DNA of 64,000 bases, from assembly GCF_028994775.1 (NCBI RefSeq), contig NZ_JAJQMN010000008.1, forward strand, positions 62,001 through 126,000, given 5' to 3'. Shown in pieces: positions 31,022 through 38,898 of this stretch. The translations under genes and the position numbers were made by a program. The notes under the pieces were generated by a model. The model did not search any database. It was given only the letters and a program-made list of their open reading frames with translations, and had not been told where the DNA came from. The stretch comes from Promicromonospora iranensis (GTDB lineage: Bacteria > Actinomycetota > Actinomycetes > Actinomycetales > Cellulomonadaceae). Each line of letters opens with the position of its first letter. Within the stretch, counting starts at the first letter, position 1.

Positions 31022-31849
31022 ATGGCGTACGTAGAGGTCGACGGGGTACAGGTGCACTACGTGGAGCACGGGCCGGTAGGGCCGGGAGTGCCCACCGTGG
31101 TGCTGGTCCACGGGTTCCCGGTGGACCACCGGCTCATGATCGGCGCGTTCGAGCCGGTCTTCACGGACCGACAGGGCTGGCGCCGCCTCTATGTGGACCT
31201 GCCCGGCATGGGCCGGACGGCGGCGCCCGACGTCGCCAGCACCGACGACGTCTTCCGCATCCTGCGGGGCGCCGTCCAGGCGCTGGTGCCGGTGGGCGAC
31301 TACGCGGTGGTCGGACAGTCGTACGGGGGATACCTGGCGCGCGGCCTCGCCGCGGCCGACCCAGAGCGGGTGACCGGCCTGGCCCTCGCGGTGACCGTGG
31401 TCGACCCGCGGCACGAGCTGCGTGAGCTGCCGCGGTACCAGGTGCTGAGCAGGGACCCGGTGCTCGCGGAGCGAGTCGGGTCCGAGGCGCTAGCGGCGGA
31501 GGACGTCCTCGTGGTGCAGACCGAGGAGACCTGGGCGCGCTCGCGGCAGGAGGTGGACCCCGGGCTGGCAGCCGCCGACCCGGAGGTGGTCGCACGGGTC
31601 GAGGCCCACTACGCCGGGAGCTTTCCCGTCGAGCCGGCGCCGTTCGAGAAGCCGGCACTCATCGTCGTCGGGCGGCAGGACTCGGTCACCGGTTACCGCG
31701 ACGCCTGGAGCCTCGTCGAGCACTACCCGCGGGCGTCCTTCGCGGTGCTGGACCGGGCCGGGCACGCGCTGCACCTGGAGCAGCCCGGGCTGCTGGAGGC
31801 GCTCGTCGGCGAGTGGCTGGACCGCGTCGAGGAGGCATACCCGGCCTGA
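31022..31849 (+). CDS. Alpha/beta-fold hydrolase
   Basis: Serine hydrolase of the alpha/beta fold, 275 residues, cytoplasmic (no signal peptide). The oxyanion segment VLVHGFPVDHR, nucleophile elbow GQSYGGY, a late Asp in GRQDSVTGYRD and the catalytic His in RAGHALHLEQP form a complete triad. The ATG follows GAGAGGACTGC. Substrate unknown; the family includes esterases, epoxide hydrolases and haloperoxidase-like enzymes. Confidence 0.85.
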   Translation: MAYVEVDGVQVHYVEHGPVGPGVPTVVLVHGFPVDHRLMIGAFEPVFTDRQGWRRLYVDLPGMGRTAAPDVASTDDVFRILRGAVQALVPVGDYAVVGQSYGGYLARGLAAADPERVTGLALAVTVVDPRHELRELPRYQVLSRDPVLAERVGSEALAAEDVLVVQTEETWARSRQEVDPGLAAADPEVVARVEAHYAGSFPVEPAPFEKPALIVVGRQDSVTGYRDAWSLVEHYPRASFAVLDRAGHALHLEQPGLLEALVGEWLDRVEEAYPA

Positions 31850-31878
31850 GCCCGGGTCCCGCGGGCATGCCGGCGGCG

Positions 31879-31989
31879 TCAGCCCGACACGGCGACGACC
31901 ACCAGCAGCGTGACGATGGCGGCGATCAGGACGCCGAACACCGCGACCATGACCAGGGGGAAGGGCAGCTTGTCGTCGTCCTCCGGCAT
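31879..31989 (-). CDS. 36-residue single-pass membrane microprotein
   Basis: A 36-codon frame: MPEDDDKLPF followed by one hydrophobic helix of about 22 residues (VMVAVFGVLIAAIVTLLVVV) and AVSG. The acidic N-terminus and single helix suggest a small membrane peptide. A textbook ribosome site GGAGGAGG ends 5 bases before the ATG, which is the main reason to call it. It is convergent with the hydrolase gene. An 11-bp inverted repeat lies upstream at 32008-32047. Function unknown. Confidence 0.7.
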   Translation of the reverse strand: MPEDDDKLPFPLVMVAVFGVLIAAIVTLLVVVAVSG

Positions 31990-32007
31990 GGCAACCTCCT
32001 CCACGTG

Positions 32008-32047
32008 AAAGATGGCGCTCTGCCGGTTCGATGCAGGCGCCATCTTT
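32008..32047. promoter_or_regulatory. Inverted repeat upstream of the microprotein gene
   Basis: AAAGATGGCGC (32008-32018) and GCGCCATCTTT (32037-32047) pair perfectly over an 18-base loop. On the minus strand TAAAGAT at the distal arm resembles a -10, so the repeat could be an operator or a 5' UTR hairpin. Confidence 0.5.
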
Positions 32048-32108
32048 ACCTCAGCGTTACTGCGACATGGTGCGCTAAATCGGGCATCATGCGCAAGGGC
32101 GGAACCGT

Positions 32109-32131
32109 GGGGCCGGGGCCGGGGCCGGGGG
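32109..32131 (+). repeat. GGGGCC tandem run (G-quadruplex-prone)
   Basis: Four runs of four or more G separated by CC, a canonical G-quadruplex sequence, lie about 35 bases upstream of the acpS -10 box. Confidence 0.7.
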
Positions 32132-32165
32132 ACGGCTGGGAGGCGGCAGCCGCCGTCGGCGACCT

Positions 32166-32177
32166 TAGGCTGAGCCC
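32166..32177 (+). promoter_or_regulatory. Leaderless-type -10 of acpS
   Basis: TAGGCT (32166-32171) ends 6 bases before the acpS ATG; there is no Shine-Dalgarno sequence. Confidence 0.5.
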
Positions 32178-32528
32178 ATGATCATCGGGACGGGCATCGA
32201 CGTGGTCGACGTGAACCGGTTCATGGAGACCCTCGATCGCACGCCCCGGCTGCGCGAGAAGTTGTTCACGGAGGCGGAGCGGGAGCTGCCACCGGCGTCC
32301 CTGGCCGCCCGGTTCGCGGCGAAGGAGGCCATCGCGAAGTCGCTCGGCGCTCCCGGGAACCTCCGCTGGCACGACGTCACGGTGCACCGCACCGTGGGTG
32401 GCCCGCCGCGGATCGACGCGAGCGGCACCGTCGCCGCCCGCGCCGCCGAGCTCGGGGTGCGCACCTGGCACATCACGATCTCGCACGACGCGGGCATCGC
32501 GTCGGCCATGGTGATCGCGGAGGGCTGA
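32178..32528 (+). CDS. acpS: Holo-[acyl-carrier-protein] synthase
   Basis: Transfers the 4'-phosphopantetheine arm from CoA to acyl carrier protein. The product is 116 residues. The magnesium-binding [12 protein letters not shown] and the [14 protein letters not shown] motif are clear, as is the late ITISHDAG. It often sits directly before the NAD(P)HX repair gene; here an oxidoreductase on the opposite strand is inserted between them. Confidence 0.95.
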   Translation: MIIGTGIDVVDVNRFMETLDRTPRLREKLFTEAERELPPASLAARFAAKEAIAKSLGAPGNLRWHDVTVHRTVGGPPRIDASGTVAARAAELGVRTWHITISHDAGIASAMVIAEG

Positions 32529-32559
32529 TCTATCGCCCGGGCCGCTGCTGCGCCCGGGG

Positions 32560-33609
32560 CTACTGGAGCTCCGGGATCACCTGCTTCTCGAAGAGCTCCA
32601 GACCGGTCTGGTCGTAGGCGGCCTCCTGGAAGTACGTGATCGCGTACTCCAGCCCGAGGCCCCGCATGCCCTGCAGCCGCTCGACGATCTGCTCGGGTGT
32701 CCCGACCAGGAGCCCGGTGCGCCAGGTGTTGATCTCCTGGTCAGCCTTCTCCGGGGCCCACCGGCGCAGGTGGGCCTCGATCCAGGCGAGCCGCTCGGCG
32801 ACGTCGGCCTCGGTCTCGCCGATCACCACGTTGTAGTTGGCGGACCGGGTGATCTCGCCGAAGTCGCGGCCCACGTCCTTGCAGTGCGCCTCGAGGACGC
32901 TCGACTTGTGTGCGAAGCCCTCGGGGGTGCCGACGAAGTTCGTGTACTGGGCGTGCTGCGCGGCGATGCGCAGCGTCTTCTTCTCGCCGCCCCCGGCGAT
33001 CCACAGCGGGATGGACGGAACCTCGACGCCGCCGTCGCCCACCGGGAGCTGCTGCAGCGGCTGCGGGTAGCAGAGCGCGCCGTCGACCTGGTAGTGCTTG
33101 CCCTCGAAACTGCCCGAGGACCCGGTGCGCCACATGTTCGCCATGATCTGCACCCCCTCGTCGAGGGCACGCAGGCGCTCGCCCGCGGACGGGAAGCCGT
33201 AGCCGTAGGCGCGCCACTCGTGCTCGTACCACCCGGCACCGATGCCCATCTCGACGCGGCCGCCCGAGATCGTGTCGATGGTGGAGGCGACCTTGGCCAG
33301 GTAGGCCGGGTTCCGGTACGCCATGCACGTGCACATCTGGCCCAGGCGGATGCGCTGGGTCGCCGCCGCGAACGCGGACATGAGGGTCCACGCCTCGTGC
33401 GTGGCCTCGGTGGTGACCTGGGGGACGGTGTGGAAGTGGTCGTAGACCCACGCCGACTCCCAGGCGAACTCACCGCCCGGGACGGCCTCACCAGCGGCCT
33501 GGTTCTCCGCACGGTGGACAAGGGACAGCATGGAGGCCCACTGGTCGGCGGGCGCGATGTCGACGAGGTCGAGGCGCCAGCCCTGCGGGATGAAGAGTCC
33601 GAATCGCAT
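32560..33609 (-). CDS. LLM-class flavin-dependent oxidoreductase (F420 type)
   Basis: TIM-barrel oxidoreductase of the luciferase-like family, 349 residues, probably using coenzyme F420. Typical segments are MRFGLFIPQGW, ESAWVYDHFH, RIRLGQMCTCMAYRNPAYLA, and SGGRVEMGIGAGWYEHEW. The substrate is unknown. The ATG is 6 bases after a TAGGGT box on the minus strand, with no ribosome site, suggesting a leaderless message. It is convergent with acpS and divergent from the NAD(P)HX gene. Confidence 0.88.
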   Translation of the reverse strand: MRFGLFIPQGWRLDLVDIAPADQWASMLSLVHRAENQAAGEAVPGGEFAWESAWVYDHFHTVPQVTTEATHEAWTLMSAFAAATQRIRLGQMCTCMAYRNPAYLAKVASTIDTISGGRVEMGIGAGWYEHEWRAYGYGFPSAGERLRALDEGVQIMANMWRTGSSGSFEGKHYQVDGALCYPQPLQQLPVGDGGVEVPSIPLWIAGGGEKKTLRIAAQHAQYTNFVGTPEGFAHKSSVLEAHCKDVGRDFGEITRSANYNVVIGETEADVAERLAWIEAHLRRWAPEKADQEINTWRTGLLVGTPEQIVERLQGMRGLGLEYAITYFQEAAYDQTGLELFEKQVIPELQ

Positions 33610-33708
33610 GGTCCGACCCTATGCCGACCGGGTTGCCGACGGGAGGCGCGGTCCACATTGCTGGGATTTGGTACCTCGGACGAGGGCGGAAGCGGCACTA
33701 TAGGTGCT

Positions 33709-35457
33709 GTGAAAGACGCGTGGAGTTCCGACGAGGTACGCAAGGCCGAGGAGCCGATGATCGCTGCCGGCGAGCCGCTCATGGCCAGGGCGGCATATGC
33801 GCTGGCCCAGGCAGTGCTCCGAGAGGTGGCGGCAGGTCCGACGACCGGGCGTGCGCCGGACCGGGCCGGTCGTCCGGCCGCCGTCCGCCTGCGCGGCAGC
33901 CTCGGATCCGACGGGCTACCCGGCACCGCCCGCCTCCGCCGCGCCCGAACGGCGGGAATCAGGGGTGAAGTCCGCGGCGCTCGGGCGCTGCTGCTCGTCG
34001 GCCCCGGCAACAACGGCGGCGACACCCTGTTCGCCGGTGCGCACCTCGTCCGCCGGGGGATGTCGGTCACCGCAGTCCTGGCGTCGACACGTGCGCACGA
34101 GGACGGCCTTGCCGCGTTCCGGGCGGCGGGCGGGAAGGTGCTGACGCTCGCCGACATCCGGGTGCCCTCGGTGGTCCAGACCGCGCTCGCCTCCGACATC
34201 GTGCTGGACGGCCTGGTCGGCGTCGGCGCGCGCGGGGCGCTGCGGCCGCCCGCGGGCGGCCTGGTCCGCACGCTCGCGGAGGCCCGTGAGAAGGCGGGGG
34301 AGCGCTGGCCCCTCACCATCGCCGTCGACATCCCGAGCGGCATCGGCGTGGACGACGGCGCGGTGCCCGGTCCGGTCCTGGCCGCCGACCGTACCGTCAC
34401 GTTCGGCGCGCTCAAGCCCGGCCTGATCCTGCCCCCGGCGGCCCACCTCGCCGGCGAGGTCGAGCTGGTCGACGTCGGCTTCCCCACCGTCGCGGGATCC
34501 GAAGGATGGTCCGGCGCGGTGTGGGGAGCTGCGCCAGGCCGGCACGCGATGAGCGGGACGGATCCGGCCTCCGGGCGGGTGCGACGGATGGAGCCGGCCG
34601 ACGTGGCCGAGCTCTGGCCCGTCCCGAGCCCCCACGACCACAAGTACACGCGGGGCGTGGTCGGTGTCATCGCCGGCACGAGCACGTACCCCGGCGCGGC
34701 CGTCCTCGCGACGTCGGGCGCGGTCCTGGCCGGACCCGGCATGGTGCGCTACCTCGGCCCCGAGGCGGTCGGTACGCGCGTGCTGCTGGCCCGCCCCGAG
34801 GTGGTCGTGGCGGGCGGCCGGGTGCAGGCCTGGGTCCTCGGGCCGGGTGTCCCCGCGATCGGCCCGGAGGACGGCCCGGACGACGACGGGCAGGCCCGCC
34901 GGATCTTCGGGGCGCTCGCGGCGGTGACCGGAGTGCTGTCCGAGGACGTGACAGGCGGCAAGATGCCCGCTGTCATCGACGCCGGTGCGCTCACCATGCT
35001 GGAGCACCGGCTCCCGGCCTGGGCGGTCCTGACCCCGCACGCCGGCGAGCTGGCCGACCTCCTGCAGGGCCTGGGGCACGACGTCGACCGGGCAGCGGTC
35101 GAGGCGCAGCCGCTGCACTGGGTGCGTACGGCGCACCAGGCGACCGGCGCGACGGTGCTGCTGAAGGGTGCGATCACGGTGGTGGCGGGCCCGGGTGACG
35201 TGTACACACAGGCTGACGCACCGGCGTGGACCAGCACCGCCGGCGCCGGCGACGTGCTCGCGGGGATCCTCGGGACGCTGCTCGCGGGCCGTTCCGCCGA
35301 TGTCGTCTCGGACGAGACGCTCGCGGCCCGCCTCGCGGCCGCGGCGGTGCTCGTACACGGCAGGGCGGCGGCGCGGGCTTCCGCGGGAGGCCCGCTGGCG
35401 GCGCTGGAGATCGCCAGGGCGGTGCCTGCCGTCGTCGCCGAGCTGCTGGGCGCCTGA
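33709..35457 (+). CDS. nnr: Bifunctional NAD(P)HX epimerase/dehydratase
   Basis: Repairs hydrated NAD(P)H: an N-terminal YjeF_N epimerase and a C-terminal ATP/ADP-dependent dehydratase in one 582-residue chain. The epimerase has GPGNNGGDTLFAGAHL near residue 97 and IAVDIPSGIGVDDG; the dehydratase has VGVIAGTSTYPGAAVL, LTPHAGELADLL and the kinase-like TSTAGAGDVLAGIL. The GTG at 33709 is chosen because TATAGG/CACTAT boxes lie just upstream and the family N-terminus starts there; the frame is open far upstream by chance. A Pro/Arg-rich insertion lies near residues 40-85 of the epimerase. Confidence 0.93.
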   Translation: MKDAWSSDEVRKAEEPMIAAGEPLMARAAYALAQAVLREVAAGPTTGRAPDRAGRPAAVRLRGSLGSDGLPGTARLRRARTAGIRGEVRGARALLLVGPGNNGGDTLFAGAHLVRRGMSVTAVLASTRAHEDGLAAFRAAGGKVLTLADIRVPSVVQTALASDIVLDGLVGVGARGALRPPAGGLVRTLAEAREKAGERWPLTIAVDIPSGIGVDDGAVPGPVLAADRTVTFGALKPGLILPPAAHLAGEVELVDVGFPTVAGSEGWSGAVWGAAPGRHAMSGTDPASGRVRRMEPADVAELWPVPSPHDHKYTRGVVGVIAGTSTYPGAAVLATSGAVLAGPGMVRYLGPEAVGTRVLLARPEVVVAGGRVQAWVLGPGVPAIGPEDGPDDDGQARRIFGALAAVTGVLSEDVTGGKMPAVIDAGALTMLEHRLPAWAVLTPHAGELADLLQGLGHDVDRAAVEAQPLHWVRTAHQATGATVLLKGAITVVAGPGDVYTQADAPAWTSTAGAGDVLAGILGTLLAGRSADVVSDETLAARLAAAAVLVHGRAAARASAGGPLAALEIARAVPAVVAELLGA

Positions 35458-35491
35458 CGTCCGCCGCCCACCCGAACTAGGGTGGGCGGCG

Positions 35492-35956
35492 ATGAGTCAA
35501 CGTGTCGTCGCCTGGGGGCAGGAGCTTCGTGAGGTCCATCGGCGACTGCGCGAGGCGCTCGCCGTGGCCCGGTCCGCGGTCGAGGAGGACGACTCAGGCC
35601 CGACGACGGCCCGGGAGCTGCGGCTCTACTGCGTCGGCTTCTGCGCCGCCCTGACCGGGCACCACCGCGGCGAGGACGCGACGCTGTTCGACGTCGTGCT
35701 GGCGGACCGGCCCGAGCTGGCGCCCGTGGTCGCCGACCTGAAACGGGACCACTCCATGCTCGACCACCTGCTGGGCGAGCTGGAGCGCGCCACGCTGTCC
35801 GGAGCCGGGCGGGACGATCTGCTGCGGCACCTCGACGGCATCGAGTCCGTCATGGAGACGCATTTCCGGTACGAGGAGAAGAAGCTGGTCGACGTGCTCG
35901 ACAGCACTTCGCGGCCCGACGCGGACCGACAGGAAATGCTCGGCCCGCTGGCGTGA
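35492..35956 (+). CDS. Hemerythrin domain-containing protein
   Basis: Four-helix-bundle protein of 154 residues. Candidate iron ligands are visible in order: EVHRRL, TGHHRGEDATLF (HHxxE), DHSMLDHLL and ETHFRYEEKKL. Such proteins bind oxygen or act in redox and nitrosative-stress sensing in bacteria; the role here is unknown. The ATG lies 8 bases after TAGGGT, so the message may have almost no leader. Confidence 0.85.
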   Translation: MSQRVVAWGQELREVHRRLREALAVARSAVEEDDSGPTTARELRLYCVGFCAALTGHHRGEDATLFDVVLADRPELAPVVADLKRDHSMLDHLLGELERATLSGAGRDDLLRHLDGIESVMETHFRYEEKKLVDVLDSTSRPDADRQEMLGPLA

Positions 35957-36236
35957 GCCTCATGGCGCTGAATGCGACATTCCGTACGCATTCCCGGCTG
36001 TCGGCGTTTATCGCACTTGCCGGAGATCCGCCATGTAGGGCCGTAATATCCCGTACCACACTCTCGCCCTGCACGATTCATCTGTTGTCATAGACTCCTG
36101 AGGCGCTACTGATAAATATTCATGTAAGTGGCGAATTGGGGTGTGCGTGCCATCAAGCAACGGGCCTTCTGTGGCGGTGCCTTCGGCGGTGCCGGCGGCA
36201 TGGGCGAGCCAGGCAGGTAGCAGGGGGAGGGACCTC

Positions 36237-38582
36237 GTGGTCCACGGGCGTGATCGAGAGCTGCGGGTCATCGGGCACTTCGCGACCGACCTGGACCCGA
36301 CGGTCCTGGTCGTGCGCGGACTGAGCGGGATCGGCAAGACCTCGACCGTGCTCCACGCCCTGAAGCTGGTCGGCGCGGGCTCCTCGGCGATCCGCGTGGT
36401 GCGGCCGTGCTCGTCGCGGCCGTCGGCGCACGACCTGGACAACAACCGGCGCATCGACCTCTCCGCCTGGTCCGTACCGGAACACCTGGAGCATGACGCG
36501 GCCTTTGACGCGGCAGGGTTCCTGCGCGCGGTCTCGGTCTGGGCCGGCGACGGTGGTTCCGGGCCGCGAGTCCTGTTCGTCGATGACGTCGGGGTGCTCA
36601 CCCCTGAGCGCGCACGCTGGCTCCAGCACCTGGCGGACGAGGCGTACGGGCAGGACTGGCGCGTGATCGCCGCGGTACGGAGCATCGCCGCCGATCCGCT
36701 CTCCGACGACGTCGAGGTGCTCGAGCTCGGCCCGCTCGACCGGATGTCCCTGCGGCGCGTGCTCGCGGCGGAGCTGAGCGACCCGGTCGCGGCCGACGTC
36801 GTCGAGCGCCTGCGCTGGTGGAGCGCGGGCAATCCGCGGCTCGCCCTCGAGCTCGCCGGCTCGCTGAGCGCCGCGGAGCTGCGCGGTGACGTCTCCTGGG
36901 CCGGACCCGAGACCGTGGGTTCGGCGGCGCGCCGCGCGTACCGGGCGATGCTGGCCGGGCTCGACCCCGTGACCATGGCGGTACTCGCGGCCGAGCCCCT
37001 CGGCGGCGCCCCGCGCGCCCACCGGGACGGCGGCTCGGCGGTGGGGCACCCGCTGCTGGCCCTGCTGTGCCGCGAGGCATGCGCCGCGGAGGGTGCCGCG
37101 GAGGTCGTCGCGGACGGCCGGACCCACGCGCTGGACCGGGGCGTGGCCGGCCCCGGTTCCGTGGCGACGCTCCTCGACGGGCTGCACCTGGACGAGCTGC
37201 CGTCGCGTGCTTGGGCGGTGGTCGCGGCGGTGCCGGACCCGGGTCTGGCCGCGCGGGCCGTCGGGGTGTCGCTGCTGACCGGTCGCGCCTGGCGGGATCA
37301 CCTGGACGGCCCGCTGGTGCCGGACGGGGTGGGGCCGGGATGGACCGACCACCTGTGGTGGCGTGACCCGGCGAACGTCGGCGAGGCCGCTCGCGCCGCC
37401 GGCGCCCGCGTCGCCGAGGCCCTCCTGTGCCTGGAGGACACCGGCGACCTGCCGGATCCGATCGCGCTGCGCGCGGACCTGCGCCTGATCGGCCCGACGC
37501 CCGGCCAGAACTGGGTGGGCGTCGGCATCCAGGTGTGCGCCCTCCTGACGCTGGGTGACGTCGTCGGCGCACGCGGCCTGCTCGCCGACCACTCCGGCGC
37601 GACGCCGGGCCGGACGGTGGCGGAGATCGTCGCACGTGACCTCGCGGCGGCCCGGGTGGCCGCGTTCGACGGCCGCGCCGCCGACGTCCGCACGCATCTC
37701 GCGCACGCCGCGGAACTGCGGCCGTCGGTCGAGGAGTGGCTGCCGGCCCGGGGCATGCGTGCCTCGGCGGACGCCGTCGTCGACGGCACGGTTCCCGCGA
37801 GCACGATGCCCGCGCAGGCGGGCAGCTGGTCCGCCCGCGTGCTCGGCGAGTACGCCGCGGACCTGGGTGCCGCGCACCTCGTCGTCGGACAAGCGGAGGG
37901 TGCGGTCGCGCTGCTGACCATCGCGCTCGAGCACTGCGCCTGGCCGTACCGGGGGCGCGTGCAGGTGCGGTGCGACCTCGTGGAGGCGGTCATGGCCTCC
38001 ACCCCGCCCGGCAAGGTCGGCCCGCGGGCACAGCGCCTGCTCGATCCGCCGGTGGCGCCGGAGGAGTGGTCGGCGCCGGACGTCGCGGCCGCCTACTCCC
38101 GGCTCGATGCGCTCCTGGCCGACGACGGAGCGCCGTCGGCTGCCTTCGAGGCCGCGCTGCACACGCCGTCCGCCCCGATGTCGCCCTGGCAGCGCGTGCG
38201 CATGCTCGTGGCGTACGGCCGGTACGCCGTGACGCGCGGCGGCCGCACGACGGGCAACGCGATGCTCGACGAGGCCCGGACGCTGGTGCGCCTGGCCGGG
38301 ATGGCGGGCTGGCTGCGCGGTATCGACGTGTTCATCGCGGAGGCCGACGCGAGCGGTGGCACCGGTCCCGAGTGGGAGGTGCTCGGCAGCCACGAACGCG
38401 AGATGGTCCGGCTCGCGGTGCACGGCGCGACCAACTCGCAGATCGCCCAGGCGACGTTCGTGTCCGAGCGGACTGTGGTGAACCGGCTGCGCCGGGCCTA
38501 CGCCACGCTCGGCATCCGGGACCGCAGGGACCTGGTGCGCCTCGCCGAGACGCGCCCTCCCGCTTGGCTCGCCGGCGGCTGA
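36237..38582 (+). CDS. LuxR-family transcriptional regulator with NTPase domain
   Basis: Large regulator of 781 residues combining an N-terminal P-loop NTPase with a C-terminal LuxR-type DNA-binding domain. It begins MVHGRDRELRVIGHF; Walker A GLSGIGKT is at residues 28-35 and a Walker B-like RVLFVDDV near 110. The middle is Ala/Leu-rich, TPR-like helical. The HTH at about 715-772 includes ATNSQIAQATFVSERTVVNR. GTG 36237 is chosen over an upstream GTG at 36141 because GGGGGAGG lies 6 bases before it. The next gene encodes a surface protein, a plausible target. The upstream region (35957-36236) is locally AT-rich. Confidence 0.88.
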   Translation: MVHGRDRELRVIGHFATDLDPTVLVVRGLSGIGKTSTVLHALKLVGAGSSAIRVVRPCSSRPSAHDLDNNRRIDLSAWSVPEHLEHDAAFDAAGFLRAVSVWAGDGGSGPRVLFVDDVGVLTPERARWLQHLADEAYGQDWRVIAAVRSIAADPLSDDVEVLELGPLDRMSLRRVLAAELSDPVAADVVERLRWWSAGNPRLALELAGSLSAAELRGDVSWAGPETVGSAARRAYRAMLAGLDPVTMAVLAAEPLGGAPRAHRDGGSAVGHPLLALLCREACAAEGAAEVVADGRTHALDRGVAGPGSVATLLDGLHLDELPSRAWAVVAAVPDPGLAARAVGVSLLTGRAWRDHLDGPLVPDGVGPGWTDHLWWRDPANVGEAARAAGARVAEALLCLEDTGDLPDPIALRADLRLIGPTPGQNWVGVGIQVCALLTLGDVVGARGLLADHSGATPGRTVAEIVARDLAAARVAAFDGRAADVRTHLAHAAELRPSVEEWLPARGMRASADAVVDGTVPASTMPAQAGSWSARVLGEYAADLGAAHLVVGQAEGAVALLTIALEHCAWPYRGRVQVRCDLVEAVMASTPPGKVGPRAQRLLDPPVAPEEWSAPDVAAAYSRLDALLADDGAPSAAFEAALHTPSAPMSPWQRVRMLVAYGRYAVTRGGRTTGNAMLDEARTLVRLAGMAGWLRGIDVFIAEADASGGTGPEWEVLGSHEREMVRLAVHGATNSQIAQATFVSERTVVNRLRRAYATLGIRDRRDLVRLAETRPPAWLAGG

Positions 38583-38898
38583 CGCGCAACTCGAGCGCAG
38601 GTTTTTCACCCGCTATTGGTCGCGCTTTTCACCCGGCATTTCGGACTACCTTCGCTTCTCTCCGCTCATGTGCGTGCGGATGCCTTTGTCGCGCCTCCGA
38701 TCGCGCTCAACGCACCGCGAGTTGCGTTCCGTTGCGTCAGCGCACGATTGCCGTTCCACCTGGCAGGTCCCTGAGAACCACTGTTCGCTGAACCCCGGGC
38801 ACCGGTGTGTCATACGCCTCGCCCCAATCGATCCGGACGTGATCACGTACCGATCCGGACGCTTTTCTTGAAGCGTGTCTATTGAGGAGTGAGTTCTC
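38583..38898 (+). promoter_or_regulatory. Gene-free regulatory region upstream of the surface protein
   Basis: This 316-base region has no supported gene but several repeats: TTTTCACCCG twice (38604-38613 and 38627-38636, 23 bases apart), an AACGCA/TGCGTT inverted repeat (38709-38728), and the 11-mer CGATCCGGACG twice (38829-38839 and 38851-38861, 22 bases apart) flanking the palindrome ACGTGATCACGT (38837-38848). The last array is placed like an activator site upstream of the surface-protein promoter. No clear -10/-35 pair was found. Confidence 0.6.

Noticed and set aside
36153-38609. Minus-strand open frame of about 818 codons opposite the LuxR regulator
   Set aside because: High-GC shadow; the plus-strand protein has Walker A and a LuxR HTH, and the minus frame has no ribosome site or motif.
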